From contig NZ_SACN01000002.1 in assembly GCF_004005865.1 (NCBI RefSeq), positions 1 to 64,000 of the forward strand: 64,000 nucleotides of DNA, in the 5' to 3' direction. The notes beneath the pieces were generated by a model. That model saw only the letters and a list, made by a program, of their open reading frames with translations. It was not told the origin of the DNA and made no database searches. The position numbers were made by a program, and so were the translations under genes. Below, in pieces: positions 17,852 to 26,969 of this stretch (position 1 is the stretch's first letter; each line of letters begins with the position of its first letter). Origin of the DNA: Sphingomonas crocodyli. Lineage in GTDB: Bacteria > Pseudomonadota > Alphaproteobacteria > Sphingomonadales > Sphingomonadaceae.

Positions 17852-19123
17852 TTAGCTGCGGCGACGGAAGCGCGCAATGAAGAAGCCGTCGGCACCGCCC
17901 TGTTCTGCGACACTTCCGGGGCGCACGCGGAGCCGGCCGACCTTGTCGGGCGCGAATCCGGCGGGCAGATCTTCGGCGACGATCGGATCAAGCGCCCAAT
18001 CTGCATTGTGACGCGCGACGAAGCCTTTCGCGATCTGCTCGCCCTCATCGGCCTCCAGCGAACAGACCGCGTAGATCAGCGTGCCGCCGGGCGCGACGAG
18101 GCTGGCGGCATGATCGATCAATCTGCTTTGTAGAACATGCATGTCGGAAATGACGCGCGGCGTGGCGCGGTAGAGAACCTCGGCATGGCGGCGGAAGATG
18201 CCGGTCGCCGAACAGGGCGCGTCGAGGAGCACCGCGTCGAAGGCGGGCGCGGTGAAGCTTTCCGCATCGTGGACCACTACGTCGGCGGTGAGGACGGTGC
18301 GCTCCAGATTTTCGCGCAACCGCTCGATCCGGGGTTCGGACAGATCGACGGCAGTCACCGCCCAGCCATTGGCGGCCAGCTGCATCGTCTTGCCGCCGGG
18401 CGCGGCGCAAAGATCGAGCGCGCGGCGGCCTTCGCCCGATGCCAGCAGGCGGGCGGGGAGCGAGGCGGCGATGTCCTGCACCCACCAGACACCCTCGTCA
18501 TAACCGTCGAGATCGACGATGCGGCGTCCTGCCGGGATGCGCACATGGCCGGGGGCGAGGCTGATGCCGTCGAGCCGCGTCGCCCATAAGGCGGTGTCGA
18601 GGCCGGGCTTGAGGGTGAGGTCGACGGGCGGCGGCGCGGCGATCGATCGGCGCGCGGCCTCAACCGCATCCTTGCCCCAGCTTGCGGTCCAACGCTTCTC
18701 GACCGTTTCGGGCAGGCGCGGCGGATCGGGCAGGGTCGCGCTCTGCTTCATCAGTGTGCCGAACACGCCGTGGACTAGCTTGCGCGGCCCGCCGTCGAGC
18801 AAGGGCAGGACGGTCGTGATCGCGGCGTGATGCGGCGTATTGAGCGCGAGCGCCTGGACCAGGGCGATGCGCAGCGCGAAGCGCGCCTTGGCGTCATGCG
18901 GCAGCGGGCGTTCGGTCGCCGTGTCGATCAGCGCGTCGAGATCGGGCAGGCGGCGCAGCGTCTCGGCAGCGATGGCATGCGCGAAGGCGCGGTCGTCGCC
19001 GCGATCGAGTTCGCCGCACGCCGCATCCATCGCGGCTTCGAGCGGCAGGCCGCGGCGCAGCACGGCATCGAGCAGTTTGAGCGCGGCGCGGCGGGTGGGA
19101 GTTCCGGTGGGATCGTCGGTCAT
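17852..19123 (-). CDS. rsmB: RsmB-type 16S rRNA m5C methyltransferase
   Basis: 423 residues. N-terminal NusB-like helical RNA-binding domain (about 10-140) followed by an m5C methyltransferase domain with SAM motif DLCAAPGGKT (237-246) and two catalytic cysteines: Cys304 in DAPCSATGIFRRH and Cys354 in YAVCSLE. This matches RsmB (C967) enzymes. The ATG at 19123 gives the family N-terminus; the longer open frame upstream runs into repeat B copy 2 and is not coding. It heads the operon with the CmoB-like gene, rpe and the heparinase-like gene. Confidence 0.9.
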   Translation of the reverse strand: MTDDPTGTPTRRAALKLLDAVLRRGLPLEAAMDAACGELDRGDDRAFAHAIAAETLRRLPDLDALIDTATERPLPHDAKARFALRIALVQALALNTPHHAAITTVLPLLDGGPRKLVHGVFGTLMKQSATLPDPPRLPETVEKRWTASWGKDAVEAARRSIAAPPPVDLTLKPGLDTALWATRLDGISLAPGHVRIPAGRRIVDLDGYDEGVWWVQDIAASLPARLLASGEGRRALDLCAAPGGKTMQLAANGWAVTAVDLSEPRIERLRENLERTVLTADVVVHDAESFTAPAFDAVLLDAPCSATGIFRRHAEVLYRATPRVISDMHVLQSRLIDHAASLVAPGGTLIYAVCSLEADEGEQIAKGFVARHNADWALDPIVAEDLPAGFAPDKVGRLRVRPGSVAEQGGADGFFIARFRRRS

Positions 19124-19146
19124 GCGGGAAGGGCCATAAGCCTCAC

Positions 19147-19270
19147 GATCCTCCCCCGCTAGGGGGAGGTGGCGCCGAAGGCGACGGAGGGGGAGGGCGG
19201 TGACGAACTGGCGTCTCGCATCCTCCCCCTCCGTCAGCTGCGCTGACACCTCCCCCTGGCGGGGGAGGAT
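19147..19270. repeat. Dispersed inverted repeat, family B (copy 2)
   Basis: Starts GATCCTCCCCCGCTAGGGGG and ends CCTGGCGGGGGAGGAT. Internal segments GGCGCCGAAGGCGACGG and CCGTCAGCTGCGCTGACACC form smaller hairpins. It exactly fills the gap between htpX (stop 19271) and the rsmB start. Confidence 0.88.
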
Positions 19271-20215
19271 TTAGTTGCGCCGCGTCGGATCGAGCGCGCT
19301 CACGCGCTTTTGGGTTCTGGGGCGCGATTTGGGGACCGAACTGTGCGCCACCACCGCCGGGCGGGGGGCTGCGGTCAGCAGGCCCATCTCGTCGGCGATC
19401 GCTTCGAGTTCGGCGATGCGGTTTTCGGTCGCCGGATGCGTCGAAAACATGCTGTCGCGCCCGCTGCCCGGCACGATGTAGAGTGCCGAGGCAGCCGGAT
19501 TGGTGCGCACGACCGGGCTGGGGATCCGCGCTGCGGCATTGGCCAGCTTGGCGAGTGCCGATGCCAGAGCGCGCGGCTTGCCCGAAATCTCGGCACCACC
19601 ACGATCGGCGCCATATTCGCGGTGCCGGCTGATCGCCATCTGCACGATCATCGCGGCAAAGGGGGCGACGAACACCGCAAGGATGGTCGCCAGCACCTGC
19701 CCGCCGTCACGATCGCGGCCGCCGCCGAAGAACAGGCCGAAATTGGCGAGCATCGAGATCGCGCCCGCGATCGTCGCGGTCATCGTCATGATCAATGTGT
19801 CGCGATTGCGGACGTGCGCCAGCTCGTGCGCCATCACGCCTTCGATCTCGTCGCGATCGAGGATGGCGAGCAGGCCGGTGGTCGCGGCGACGGCGGCGTG
19901 CGCCGGATCGCGCCCGGTGGCGAAGGCGTTCGGATGGTCGCTGTCGATCACATAGACGCGGGGCATCGGCAAATTGGCGCGGCGCGCAAGGCCGTGGACC
20001 AGGCCGACGAATTCGGGGCAACTCGCCGCATCCACCTCGCGCGCGCCATGCATGCGCAACACGATCGAATCGGCGTTCCAGAAGGTGAACAGGTTCATGC
20101 CCGCCGCGACCAGCAGCGCGATCATCGCCCCGCCCATCCCGCCGATCGTAAAGCCCAACGCCATGAACAGAGCGGTCAATGCCGCCAGCAACATGGTCGT
20201 CCGGATCGCGTTCAT
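19271..20215 (-). CDS. htpX: HtpX-type membrane metalloprotease (M48)
   Basis: 314 residues. Two N-terminal membrane segments (about 5-45), then the M48 zinc site His130-Glu131-x-x-His134 ([10 protein letters not shown]), two more membrane segments (about 145-160, 175-195), and third ligand Glu200 in HREYGADRG. HtpX is an inner-membrane protease with a cytosolic active site that degrades misfolded membrane proteins. The C-terminal 40 residues are basic and not conserved. The nearest upstream gene is divergent (DUF1674). Confidence 0.95.
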   Translation of the reverse strand: MNAIRTTMLLAALTALFMALGFTIGGMGGAMIALLVAAGMNLFTFWNADSIVLRMHGAREVDAASCPEFVGLVHGLARRANLPMPRVYVIDSDHPNAFATGRDPAHAAVAATTGLLAILDRDEIEGVMAHELAHVRNRDTLIMTMTATIAGAISMLANFGLFFGGGRDRDGGQVLATILAVFVAPFAAMIVQMAISRHREYGADRGGAEISGKPRALASALAKLANAAARIPSPVVRTNPAASALYIVPGSGRDSMFSTHPATENRIAELEAIADEMGLLTAAPRPAVVAHSSVPKSRPRTQKRVSALDPTRRN

Positions 20216-20286
20216 CTTGCCTTTGCTCCTCTCAGCGCCAATGTGGGGAGAAGACGAGATTTCTTCAATTGCGGATGGAATGTGCG

Positions 20287-20457
20287 ATGGCCGGCAAGCG
20301 CCCCGATCATGTCAAACCCCCGGCGCATTTGTCGCCCAGCCCGCCGGTGCCCAAGCCGCAGGAGGTCGCGCTCGCGCCCGAAGCCGGCGGCCGCAAGGGG
20401 CCGGATCCGACGCGCTATGGCGATTATGAACTGAACGGGATCGCGGTCGACTTTTAG
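20287..20457 (+). CDS. SDHAF4-like (DUF1674) small protein
   Basis: 56 residues. The C-terminal half, [20 protein letters not shown], matches the conserved GPxPTRYGDWxxxGxxxDF block of DUF1674; its mitochondrial homologue SDHAF4 binds flavinated SdhA during succinate dehydrogenase assembly. The N-terminal half is proline-rich and disordered. ATG 20287 is preceded by GGA at about 7 nt; an in-frame ATG at 20275 is also possible. Its TAG stop overlaps the TAA stop of the convergent Mic60-like gene (TTAG). Confidence 0.85.
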   Translation: MAGKRPDHVKPPAHLSPSPPVPKPQEVALAPEAGGRKGPDPTRYGDYELNGIAVDF

Positions 20458-21302
20458 TCTGTCGTGCTGATCGGGTCGGCTGCCGGAGCCACCGGCGCCG
20501 GCTGGTGGAGCAGCGCGGCGGTCTCGATCTTGTCGAGCGCGACGCGGGCCTGAACGTAGCGGCGGGCCAGCGCGACCCAATCGGCGACGGCCTTCTGCTG
20601 CGGCACGCGGGCGACTTCGGCGAGCGCGGCGTCGACCCGGCCGACCGCCAGATAATCGCGCGCACGGGCAAATCGATCGACTGGCAGCGCCGATGGCGTG
20701 TCGGCCTTGCGGATACGGATCATCTCGCCCAGCTCGCGCTGGACACCCTCCCACCAGCCTTCCTCGACCGCCGGCCCCTGTACCTGGGGAGCGATGATGT
20801 CGAGTTGCTGGCGAAGCTGTTCGATCGTCACCGGCTGGCGCGAGGCGCTGATCGCGGTGGCGACGCCCTGCGGCTCAACCCCGCCGAAACGTTCGCGCAG
20901 TAGCCCTTCGAGATAGCCGAGCGGCTGCCCCCGATCGATCGCGCGGCGCGCGGCGAAGGCGAGCAGCAGCGCTTCGGCGCGCGAAGCCTCTCCGGTCGCC
21001 GTCCGGGTCTCGCGGTCGAGTTGGTCGACCTTGGCTTCCAGCGCCTCGATCCGCTCGTCGACCTGATCGGCGGGGATCGGGGTGGCGGTGGGCGCGGGGG
21101 CGGCGATGGCGGGGCGCGGCGCGATGACCGGCTGGCGCACCACGACGGGCACTTGCGGGTGCAGCCGATCGGCGACCTCGTCGAAGCGATGGACCAGCCA
21201 TCCCATCGCGCCCATCCCCAGCAGCAGCGCGATCAGCACCAGCAGCAGGATCGGCATTACCGAGCGGCGCGGCGCGGAAGATGAATAGGGATCGGTCGCC
21301 AT
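20454..21302 (-). CDS. Short Mic60/mitofilin-like membrane protein
   Basis: 282 residues from ATG 21302 (an in-frame GTG at 21320 lies inside hemD). One membrane segment near residues 15-36, then a proline/alanine-rich spacer, a coiled-coil-prone stretch (QVDERIEALEAKVDQLDRET), and a helical C-terminal region. Its place directly after hemC-hemD is where alphaproteobacteria carry Mic60 (mitofilin) homologues, which shape inner membranes and can contact outer-membrane proteins. Sequence alone is weak, so the call rests on layout plus neighbourhood. Confidence 0.65.
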   Translation of the reverse strand: MATDPYSSSAPRRSVMPILLLVLIALLLGMGAMGWLVHRFDEVADRLHPQVPVVVRQPVIAPRPAIAAPAPTATPIPADQVDERIEALEAKVDQLDRETRTATGEASRAEALLLAFAARRAIDRGQPLGYLEGLLRERFGGVEPQGVATAISASRQPVTIEQLRQQLDIIAPQVQGPAVEEGWWEGVQRELGEMIRIRKADTPSALPVDRFARARDYLAVGRVDAALAEVARVPQQKAVADWVALARRYVQARVALDKIETAALLHQPAPVAPAADPISTTD

Positions 21303-21310
21303 AAGTGCGC

Positions 21311-22000
21311 TTAGTGACACAGTCGCGCGGCGGCCGCCAGCAGCGCGATATCGTCGGGTTTGGGCGCCGCGATCGCAACACCCCAGCCCGTTCCCGCATC
21401 GGCCAGAATGGCGGGGGACAGTGCCGCAAGGCCGATCCCGGCGCGGGCGATCCCGTCCTGATCGACCAATTCGGCGAAACGCTGCGCCGCGCGGCCCGAA
21501 TGGAGCAGCACGATCGCGCCGCCCGCCGCCAGCGCACCGCGCGTGCCCTGCCCCAATTGGCCGGCGGCCGCGCTTTGATAGACGATACGCCGATCGACGA
21601 CGACGTCGGGGTGGCTCGCGTCGCGATGCTCGACCCCGGCGAGATGGAGCGCGCGCTGCACGCCCTCCTCCGCCAGCGTGGCGAGCAAGGCGGCGGCGTC
21701 GCCCCGGCCGGTGTGGATGTCGGGAAAGCCTTCGGCCTTCAGCGCGCGGGCGGTGGCCGATCCGACGGCATAAGCGGGCAGATCGCGATATTGGCGCAGG
21801 CCCTTGCCCGCCTGGCGCACGGCGTTCGCGCTGGTGACGATCAGCGCCTCATAATCGGCGGCGGGCGGCGCATCCCAGGCGACCGATTCGATCCGGAAGA
21901 TCGGCGAGACATAAGGGTTCCAACCCTGCTCGCGCGCCAGCTTCATCGTCTGGGTCGCGCCCGGCTCGGGCCGCAGGATGATGAGGGCGGGGCGGCTCAT
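21311..22000 (-). CDS. hemD: Uroporphyrinogen-III synthase
   Basis: 229 residues. It cyclises hydroxymethylbilane, with D-ring inversion, to uroporphyrinogen III. The family is poorly conserved, but the two-domain HemD pattern is visible (LIILRPEPGATQTMKLA at the start, ALIVTSANAVRQAG, AYAVGSATARALKAEGF). The ATG overlaps the hemC stop as ATGA, which supports both the start and the assignment. Confidence 0.92.
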   Translation of the reverse strand: MSRPALIILRPEPGATQTMKLAREQGWNPYVSPIFRIESVAWDAPPAADYEALIVTSANAVRQAGKGLRQYRDLPAYAVGSATARALKAEGFPDIHTGRGDAAALLATLAEEGVQRALHLAGVEHRDASHPDVVVDRRIVYQSAAAGQLGQGTRGALAAGGAIVLLHSGRAAQRFAELVDQDGIARAGIGLAALSPAILADAGTGWGVAIAAPKPDDIALLAAAARLCH

Positions 22001-22950
22001 GATCCGGCGAACAGCGAACGCAGGGCGGGAGACGCGGCATCGAGCATGCGGGCGGCCAGCGCCTTCGCATCGGCCTCGGCCGCATCGGCGCGGAGCATCG
22101 CATCGTCGGCGACATGTTCGGCACCATCCTCGGTCAGGATTTCGGCGCGCAGGTGGATGCCGTCGCCGCTTTCGATCGCGAGGGCCGCGATCGGCGAACG
22201 GCAATCGCCGCCCAGCGCCGCGAGCAAAGCGCGCTCGACCGCGACGCATGCGTGGGTCGGCGCATGATCGATGGCGGCGAGCAGCGTGCGCATCTCCGTA
22301 TTTGCGGCCAGCGTCTCGATGCCCACTGCGCCCTGTGCCGGGGCGGGCAGCATCTCCTCGACGCGCACCACATGGCCGACACCGTCGCGACCGAGCCGGT
22401 CGAGCCCGGCGGCGGCGAGCAGGGTCGCGTCGGCCTCGCCTTCGCTCAGCTTCCTCAGCCGTGTGTCGACATTGCCGCGGAACAGTACGATCGAAGCGTC
22501 GGGCCGCGCGCGCAGGATCTGGGCGGAACGGCGGGGGGAGGATGTGCCGACACGCGCGCCTTCGGGCAGGTCTGCGATCGATTCGACGCCGATCAGCTTG
22601 TCGCGCACATCTGCGCGCTCGAGCATCGCGGCGATCACGATCTCGGCCGGGCGGATCGTTTCGACATCCTTCATCGAATGGACCGCAAAATCGATCTCGC
22701 CTTCGGTCAGCGCGCGATCAAGCTCCTTGGTCCACAGCGCCTTGCCGCCGACTTCGGCCAGCTTGCGATCCTGAATGCGATCGCCGCTCGTCTTGATCTC
22801 GACGATCTCGATCGCGCCTTCGCCCCAGCCATGCGCGTCACGAAGTGCTGCGATCACCATCCGCGCCTGGGTAAGCGCGAGCGGCGATCCGCGGGTGCCG
22901 AGACGAAGCGGACGATCGGAGCGGGGAGGCGTGGTCATCGCCCGGCTCAT
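21997..22950 (-). CDS. hemC: Porphobilinogen deaminase (hydroxymethylbilane synthase)
   Basis: 317 residues. It polymerises four porphobilinogens into hydroxymethylbilane. Signatures: LRLGTRGSPLALTQA, KALWTKELDRAL, FAVHSMKDVE, GTSSPRRSAQ, and the dipyrromethane-cofactor Cys250 in GGDCRSPIAA. A second start at 22938 (MTTPP) is equally possible. First gene of hemC-hemD-Mic60; the head-to-head placement with tsaD (with a PEP-CTERM gene and a repeat between) is common in the group. Confidence 0.97.
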   Translation of the reverse strand: MSRAMTTPPRSDRPLRLGTRGSPLALTQARMVIAALRDAHGWGEGAIEIVEIKTSGDRIQDRKLAEVGGKALWTKELDRALTEGEIDFAVHSMKDVETIRPAEIVIAAMLERADVRDKLIGVESIADLPEGARVGTSSPRRSAQILRARPDASIVLFRGNVDTRLRKLSEGEADATLLAAAGLDRLGRDGVGHVVRVEEMLPAPAQGAVGIETLAANTEMRTLLAAIDHAPTHACVAVERALLAALGGDCRSPIAALAIESGDGIHLRAEILTEDGAEHVADDAMLRADAAEADAKALAARMLDAASPALRSLFAGS

Positions 22951-22979
22951 AGACGTGCGGTTTATCCCTCACCACCCCC

Positions 22980-23109
22980 GTCATGCTGAACTTGTTTCAG
23001 CATCCACTGGGAGGCGGGAGGGGGCTGGAAGTACTCGCGGGGAGCATGCCACCACCACTCTTGGCCAGTCAGCATTTCGTGGTGGATGCTGAAACAAGTT
23101 CAGCATGAC
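22980..23109. repeat. Inverted repeat, family E (GTCATGCTGAACTTGTTTCAG)
   Basis: A 27-nt left arm (22980-23006, GTCATGCTGAAC then TTGTTTCAGCATCCA) is perfectly inverted at 23083-23109 (TGGATGCTGAAACAAG then TTCAGCATGAC), with 76 nt between. It separates hemC from the PEP-CTERM gene. A single copy in this window. Confidence 0.9.
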
Positions 23110-23118
23110 AGTTGAGAT

Positions 23119-23643
23119 TTAAACGGCTTCCAGCACCGCGCCGGCCTTGCGCCAGCTGCGCCGCAGGGTCATCGCGATCATGCCGAAGCCGCAGATCAGC
23201 ATCGCCCAGGTCGCGGGCTCGGGCACCGGGGCGACGTTGATAGTGCCCGAATAGCTCGAATTCGTGCCGCTGGTGCCGCTGATCTGGAACAGATTGGTCG
23301 TGCCCTGCGCGACGGCGTTGTTGATGAAGCGGAACTCGTTCTGCCCGGTCGTGCCGATGTCGAACGATTGGCCGTTCAGCGTCACCGACGTGAAATCGAT
23401 GTCCTGCGCATCCTGCAGCCCGTCCTGATAGGTAGAGCTGATCGTGGCGGAGATCATCCAGCCGACGGGCAACGCGCCCAGATCGATCGTGTCGGTGAAG
23501 GTTGGATTGTCGGCCAGATCGTTGCCGAACACTCCGGTCGTGCCGTTGAAAGTCAGGAAAACCGCCGCCTTGGCGGGCATCGGTGCGGCCATCAACAAGG
23601 CCGAAAAGATCGCGAACAATCGACGCAAAGCCACTTGCCCCAT
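23119..23643 (-). CDS. PEP-CTERM (PEPxxWA type) exported protein
   Basis: 174 residues from ATG 23643, chosen because GGGGGG lies 4-9 nt upstream and the signal peptide (LRRLFAIFSALLMAAPMPAKA) follows at once. The mature part is Gly/Thr/Asn-rich and low in charge, as in secreted surface proteins. The C-terminus has VPEPATWAMLICGFGMIAMTLRRS: the PEPxxWA sorting motif, a membrane segment and a basic cluster, recognised by the exosortase system. Exosortase genes are not in the window. Ligand or role unknown. Confidence 0.88.
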   Translation of the reverse strand: MGQVALRRLFAIFSALLMAAPMPAKAAVFLTFNGTTGVFGNDLADNPTFTDTIDLGALPVGWMISATISSTYQDGLQDAQDIDFTSVTLNGQSFDIGTTGQNEFRFINNAVAQGTTNLFQISGTSGTNSSYSGTINVAPVPEPATWAMLICGFGMIAMTLRRSWRKAGAVLEAV

Positions 23644-23771
23644 AAAGCCCCCCATTTCTGGTCGGATTGCAGGTCGTAAATATCCAAATAACGTTTGCGC
23701 ACTTTTGTTCCGAAAACGGATCAATTTCGCCATTTTCGACATTCTCGGCCCGAGCGGTTAGAGGCGCGCGC

Positions 23772-24806
23772 ATGGCCATCATCCTCGGCATCGAATCGAG
23801 CTGCGACGAAACCGCCGCCGCGCTGGTCGGCAGCGACCGCCGCATATTGGCGCACCGGCTGGCGGGGCAGGAGGCGGCGCACCGGCCGTTTGGCGGCGTG
23901 GTGCCCGAACTGGCGGCGCGCGCGCATGTCGAAATGGCGACCCCTTTGGTCGAAGCGGCGCTGGCCGACGCGGGGCTGAAGCTTTCGGATGTCGATGCGA
24001 TCGCGGCGACGGCGGGGCCGGGGCTGATCGGCGGCGTGATGGTGGGGCTGATGACGGGCAAGGCGCTCGCTCACGCCGCCGGCAAGCCACTGATCGCGGT
24101 CAATCATCTGGAGGGGCATGCGCTGTCACCGCGCCTTGCCGATCCCGATCTGCAATTTCCCTATCTGCTGCTGCTCGCCTCGGGCGGGCATTGCCAGCTG
24201 CTGCTCGTGCGCGGCGTGGGCGATTATAGCCGCCTTGCGACCACGATCGACGATGCGGCGGGCGAGGCGTTCGACAAGACCGCCAAGCTGCTCGGCCTCG
24301 GCTTTCCCGGCGGCCCCGCGGTCGAGGCGGCGGCGCGTGAGGGCGATCCCAAGGCGGTGAAGCTGCCCCGCCCGCTGGTCGGCACGGCCGAACCGCATTT
24401 CTCCTTCGCGGGCCTCAAGAGCGCGGTGCTGCGCGCGCGCGATGCCGGCATTCACAAGCCGGCCGATATCGCCGCGTCCTTCCAGCAGGCGGTGGTCGAT
24501 TGCCTGATCGATCGGACCCGCCGCGCGATCGAGCGCGCCGACGGGGCGACCGCGCTGGTCGTTGCGGGCGGTGTCGCCGCCAACGAAGCGGTGCGGAGGG
24601 CGCTGTCGCGGCTGGCGGCGGACAATGGACTGCGTTTCGTGGCGCCGCCTTTGTGGCTGTGCACCGATAATGGCGCGATGATCGCCTGGGCGGGAGCCGA
24701 GCGCTTCGCCGCGGGTTTGACCGATGGAATGGAGACGCCGGCGCGCGCGCGCTGGCCGCTCGATCCCAATGCCGAAAAGGCGCGGGGAGCAGGGGTTAAG
24801 GCATGA
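23772..24806 (+). CDS. tsaD: tRNA threonylcarbamoyladenosine synthase subunit TsaD
   Basis: 344 residues. It transfers the threonylcarbamoyl group to A37 of ANN-decoding tRNAs, with TsaB and TsaE. ASKHA-fold marks: [14 protein letters not shown] (6-19), metal-binding His112 and His116 in [26 protein letters not shown] and [13 protein letters not shown] with the metal-binding Asp. The ATG 23772 gives the standard N-terminus. Its stop overlaps gpsA (ATGA). Confidence 0.98.
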   Translation: MAIILGIESSCDETAAALVGSDRRILAHRLAGQEAAHRPFGGVVPELAARAHVEMATPLVEAALADAGLKLSDVDAIAATAGPGLIGGVMVGLMTGKALAHAAGKPLIAVNHLEGHALSPRLADPDLQFPYLLLLASGGHCQLLLVRGVGDYSRLATTIDDAAGEAFDKTAKLLGLGFPGGPAVEAAAREGDPKAVKLPRPLVGTAEPHFSFAGLKSAVLRARDAGIHKPADIAASFQQAVVDCLIDRTRRAIERADGATALVVAGGVAANEAVRRALSRLAADNGLRFVAPPLWLCTDNGAMIAWAGAERFAAGLTDGMETPARARWPLDPNAEKARGAGVKA

Positions 24807-25792
24807 GCTTTCAGAAACTGGGCGTGATCGGCGGCGGCGCCTGGGGCACCGCGATGGCGCAGGTGATCGCCTCGGACGGGTCCGACGTCCTCCTGTGGGC
24901 GCGCGAGGCCGAGGTGGTCGATGCGGTCAACGCGACCCATTCGAACCCCTTGTTCCTGCCGGTCATCCCGCTGTCGCCCAAGATCCGCGCGACCGGCTCG
25001 CTCGCCGATCTGGCGGATTGCGACGCGCTGGTCATCGTCGTGCCCGCGCAATTCCTGCGGTCGGTGCTGGCGGAGCTGCCGGCGGGCGACGCGCCGTTGA
25101 TCCTGTGCGCCAAGGGGATCGAGGCAGGAACGCAGTTGCTGATGTCCGAAGTCGCCGCCGAAGTCCGGCCCGGATCGCCGATCGCGGTGCTCTCCGGCCC
25201 CACCTTCGCGCATGAGGTTGCGGCGGGGCAGCCGACCGCGATTACTTTGGCCTGCGCCGATGCGGAGATTGGCCGCGCGCTGGCGACCCGGCTCGCGCGG
25301 CCCGGCTTCCGCCCTTATTCGAGCGACGATGTTGTCGGCGCCGAAATCGGCGGTGCGGTGAAGAACGTTCTCGCCATCGCCTGCGGCGTCGTCGAGGGTG
25401 CGGGGCTGGGGCAGAATGCGCGTGCGGCGTTGATCAGCCGGGGCTTTGCCGAAATGGTCCGCTTCGGGCTGGCGCGCGGCGCGCGGATCGAAACGCTGAC
25501 GGGGCTCGCGGGCCTGGGCGACCTCGTCCTCACCTGCTCGTCGACCAGCAGCCGCAATTTCTCGCTGGGCAAGGGGCTGGGCGAGGGCGTGCCCGCGTCC
25601 GAATTGCTCGCCGATCGCCGCACCGTGGCCGAAGGTGCCGCGACCGCGCCGGTGCTGGCCGAAGCCGCCAAGGCGACGGGTGTCGAGATGCCGATAGTCA
25701 GCGCGGTCAACGCTTTGCTCGCCGGGGAGGCGAGCGTGCGCACGGTGGTCGATCAACTATTGGCGCGGCCGCTCCGGGCCGAAGGCGCCTGA
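24803..25792 (+). CDS. gpsA: Glycerol-3-phosphate dehydrogenase [NAD(P)+]
   Basis: 329 residues. It reduces dihydroxyacetone phosphate to glycerol-3-phosphate for phospholipid synthesis. The nucleotide-binding motif GGGAWGTA (10-17), [18 protein letters not shown], the catalytic-region [13 protein letters not shown], and [15 protein letters not shown] are all there. Translationally coupled to tsaD (ATGA overlap). A GC-rich hairpin follows the stop. Confidence 0.98.
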   Translation: MSFQKLGVIGGGAWGTAMAQVIASDGSDVLLWAREAEVVDAVNATHSNPLFLPVIPLSPKIRATGSLADLADCDALVIVVPAQFLRSVLAELPAGDAPLILCAKGIEAGTQLLMSEVAAEVRPGSPIAVLSGPTFAHEVAAGQPTAITLACADAEIGRALATRLARPGFRPYSSDDVVGAEIGGAVKNVLAIACGVVEGAGLGQNARAALISRGFAEMVRFGLARGARIETLTGLAGLGDLVLTCSSTSSRNFSLGKGLGEGVPASELLADRRTVAEGAATAPVLAEAAKATGVEMPIVSAVNALLAGEASVRTVVDQLLARPLRAEGA

Positions 25793-25798
25793 TACGTC

Positions 25799-25818
25799 GC
25801 CCCGGCGGTGGCCGGGGC
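25799..25818. terminator. Candidate bidirectional hairpin between gpsA and bamE
   Basis: GCCCCGG (25799-25805) pairs with CCGGGGC (25812-25818) around a 6-nt loop, in the 39-bp gap between two convergent genes. No T-run follows, so it would be a weak or factor-assisted terminator. Confidence 0.45.
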
Positions 25819-25831
25819 GGAGTTGGCCGTC

Positions 25832-26314
25832 TTAGTTCGGATTGTCCGCGGTGCCGCCGCCCTGGCTGACGCCGCCGACTCGGCCGATATTGCCGAACAG
25901 TTCGGAGAAGAAGCCGCGGTCGCGGCCCAGCGTCGGCGTCTTGTCGCCATAGAGCGAGACGCGGGCGACCTTTTCCATCCCCGCCCGCTCGACCGATGCG
26001 ACGTTACCCTTTGCGTCGAAATGGACGATCAGGGTCATCTGGCTGACGGGGCGCGGATTGCGGAAAGCGATCTGGCGGGTGTCGCGGGCGATATAATACC
26101 AGGTCTTGTCGCCATCGAACTGCCCGGCAAAGCTCGGGCGGCCCAGCGTCTTCGACACCGATTCGCGATTGTCGACGCCCGGCTGCACCGTGCCGATCAG
26201 CGTGCTGTCGACCACATAACCCTTGTGATCGCGGATGCGCGCGCATGCCCCGGACAGGCCGGCGAGGGCGATCGCAGCGCAGATCGCCGCGGCGCGCGAC
26301 AGCTTGATGGACAT
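25832..26314 (-). CDS. bamE: Outer membrane assembly lipoprotein BamE (SmpA/OmlA)
   Basis: 160 residues. Lipoprotein signal with the lipid Cys at residue 24 (LSGAC). The SmpA/OmlA domain covers about 30-125: GYVVDSTLIGTVQPGVDNRESV, LGRPSF, WYYIARDT and LIVHFDAKGNV. BamE is an outer-membrane accessory of the BAM beta-barrel insertion complex. The Gly/Asn-rich C-terminal 35 residues extend beyond the usual domain, as often in alphaproteobacteria. Divergent from the CBP3-type gene. Confidence 0.92.
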   Translation of the reverse strand: MSIKLSRAAAICAAIALAGLSGACARIRDHKGYVVDSTLIGTVQPGVDNRESVSKTLGRPSFAGQFDGDKTWYYIARDTRQIAFRNPRPVSQMTLIVHFDAKGNVASVERAGMEKVARVSLYGDKTPTLGRDRGFFSELFGNIGRVGGVSQGGGTADNPN

Positions 26315-26444
26315 GCGAAACTCCCTGGGAAACCGACTCTATACGCACGAACCATTGCGCCCGACGCGAAGCGCCTCAATATGCTGCGCCGATAGGGCGT
26401 GGCAAGATGGCCGCGCACGGCAGAGAATAAGAAGGACGATCCCG

Positions 26445-26969
26445 GTGAATCTGGTGAAGAAGCTGCTGACGCGGCGTGACCCGCGAACGCAGTTCATCCC
26501 GCTCTACAATTCGGTGGTGCAGACCGCGCGTCAGCCGTGGTGGTATGCCGAGGCCGGCGTGCCCGATACGCTCGACGGCCGGTTCGACATGATTGCGGCG
26601 GTGCTGTCGCTGTTGCTGATCCGGCTGGAGGCCGAAGGCAATCCGGGGCTGGAGCCGGTCGCGCGCCTCACCGAAATCTTCATCGACGATATGGACGGGC
26701 AACTGCGCCAGATCGGCATCGGCGATGTCGTGGTGGGCAAGCAGATCGGCCGGATGATCTCGGCCGTCGGCGGCCGGCTGACCGCCTATCGCGAGGCGAT
26801 GAGTTCGGACGAGGGGCTGGAACCCGCGCTGATCCGCAATCTGTGGCGGGGTGAGCCGGGGCCGGATGCGAAGCCGGCGATGGTCGCCGAAGCGATGCTC
26901 GCGCTCGCCGCGCGGCTGGCCGAAACCGACTGGCCGACGTTGCGCGCGCAGGGACTGCCGACCGCATGA
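26445..26969 (+). CDS. Ubiquinol-cytochrome c chaperone family (CBP3/UQCC1-like)
   Basis: 174 residues from GTG 26445, with GAAGGA about 8 nt upstream. The family core is visible: LYNSVVQTARQPWWYAEAGVPDTLDGRFDMI and IFIDDMDGQLRQIGIGDVVVGKQI. The homologue CBP3/UQCC1 assists synthesis and assembly of cytochrome b in complex III; bacterial members are associated with the same complex. Its stop overlaps the YceD gene (ATGA). The bamE//CBP3-YceD neighbourhood is conserved in alphaproteobacteria. Confidence 0.9.
   Translation: MNLVKKLLTRRDPRTQFIPLYNSVVQTARQPWWYAEAGVPDTLDGRFDMIAAVLSLLLIRLEAEGNPGLEPVARLTEIFIDDMDGQLRQIGIGDVVVGKQIGRMISAVGGRLTAYREAMSSDEGLEPALIRNLWRGEPGPDAKPAMVAEAMLALAARLAETDWPTLRAQGLPTA

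Noticed and set aside
19124..19249. N-terminal extension of the RsmB-like protein
   Set aside because: It is encoded by repeat B copy 2 and gives Arg/Leu-rich nonsense; the internal ATG at 19123 matches the family start.
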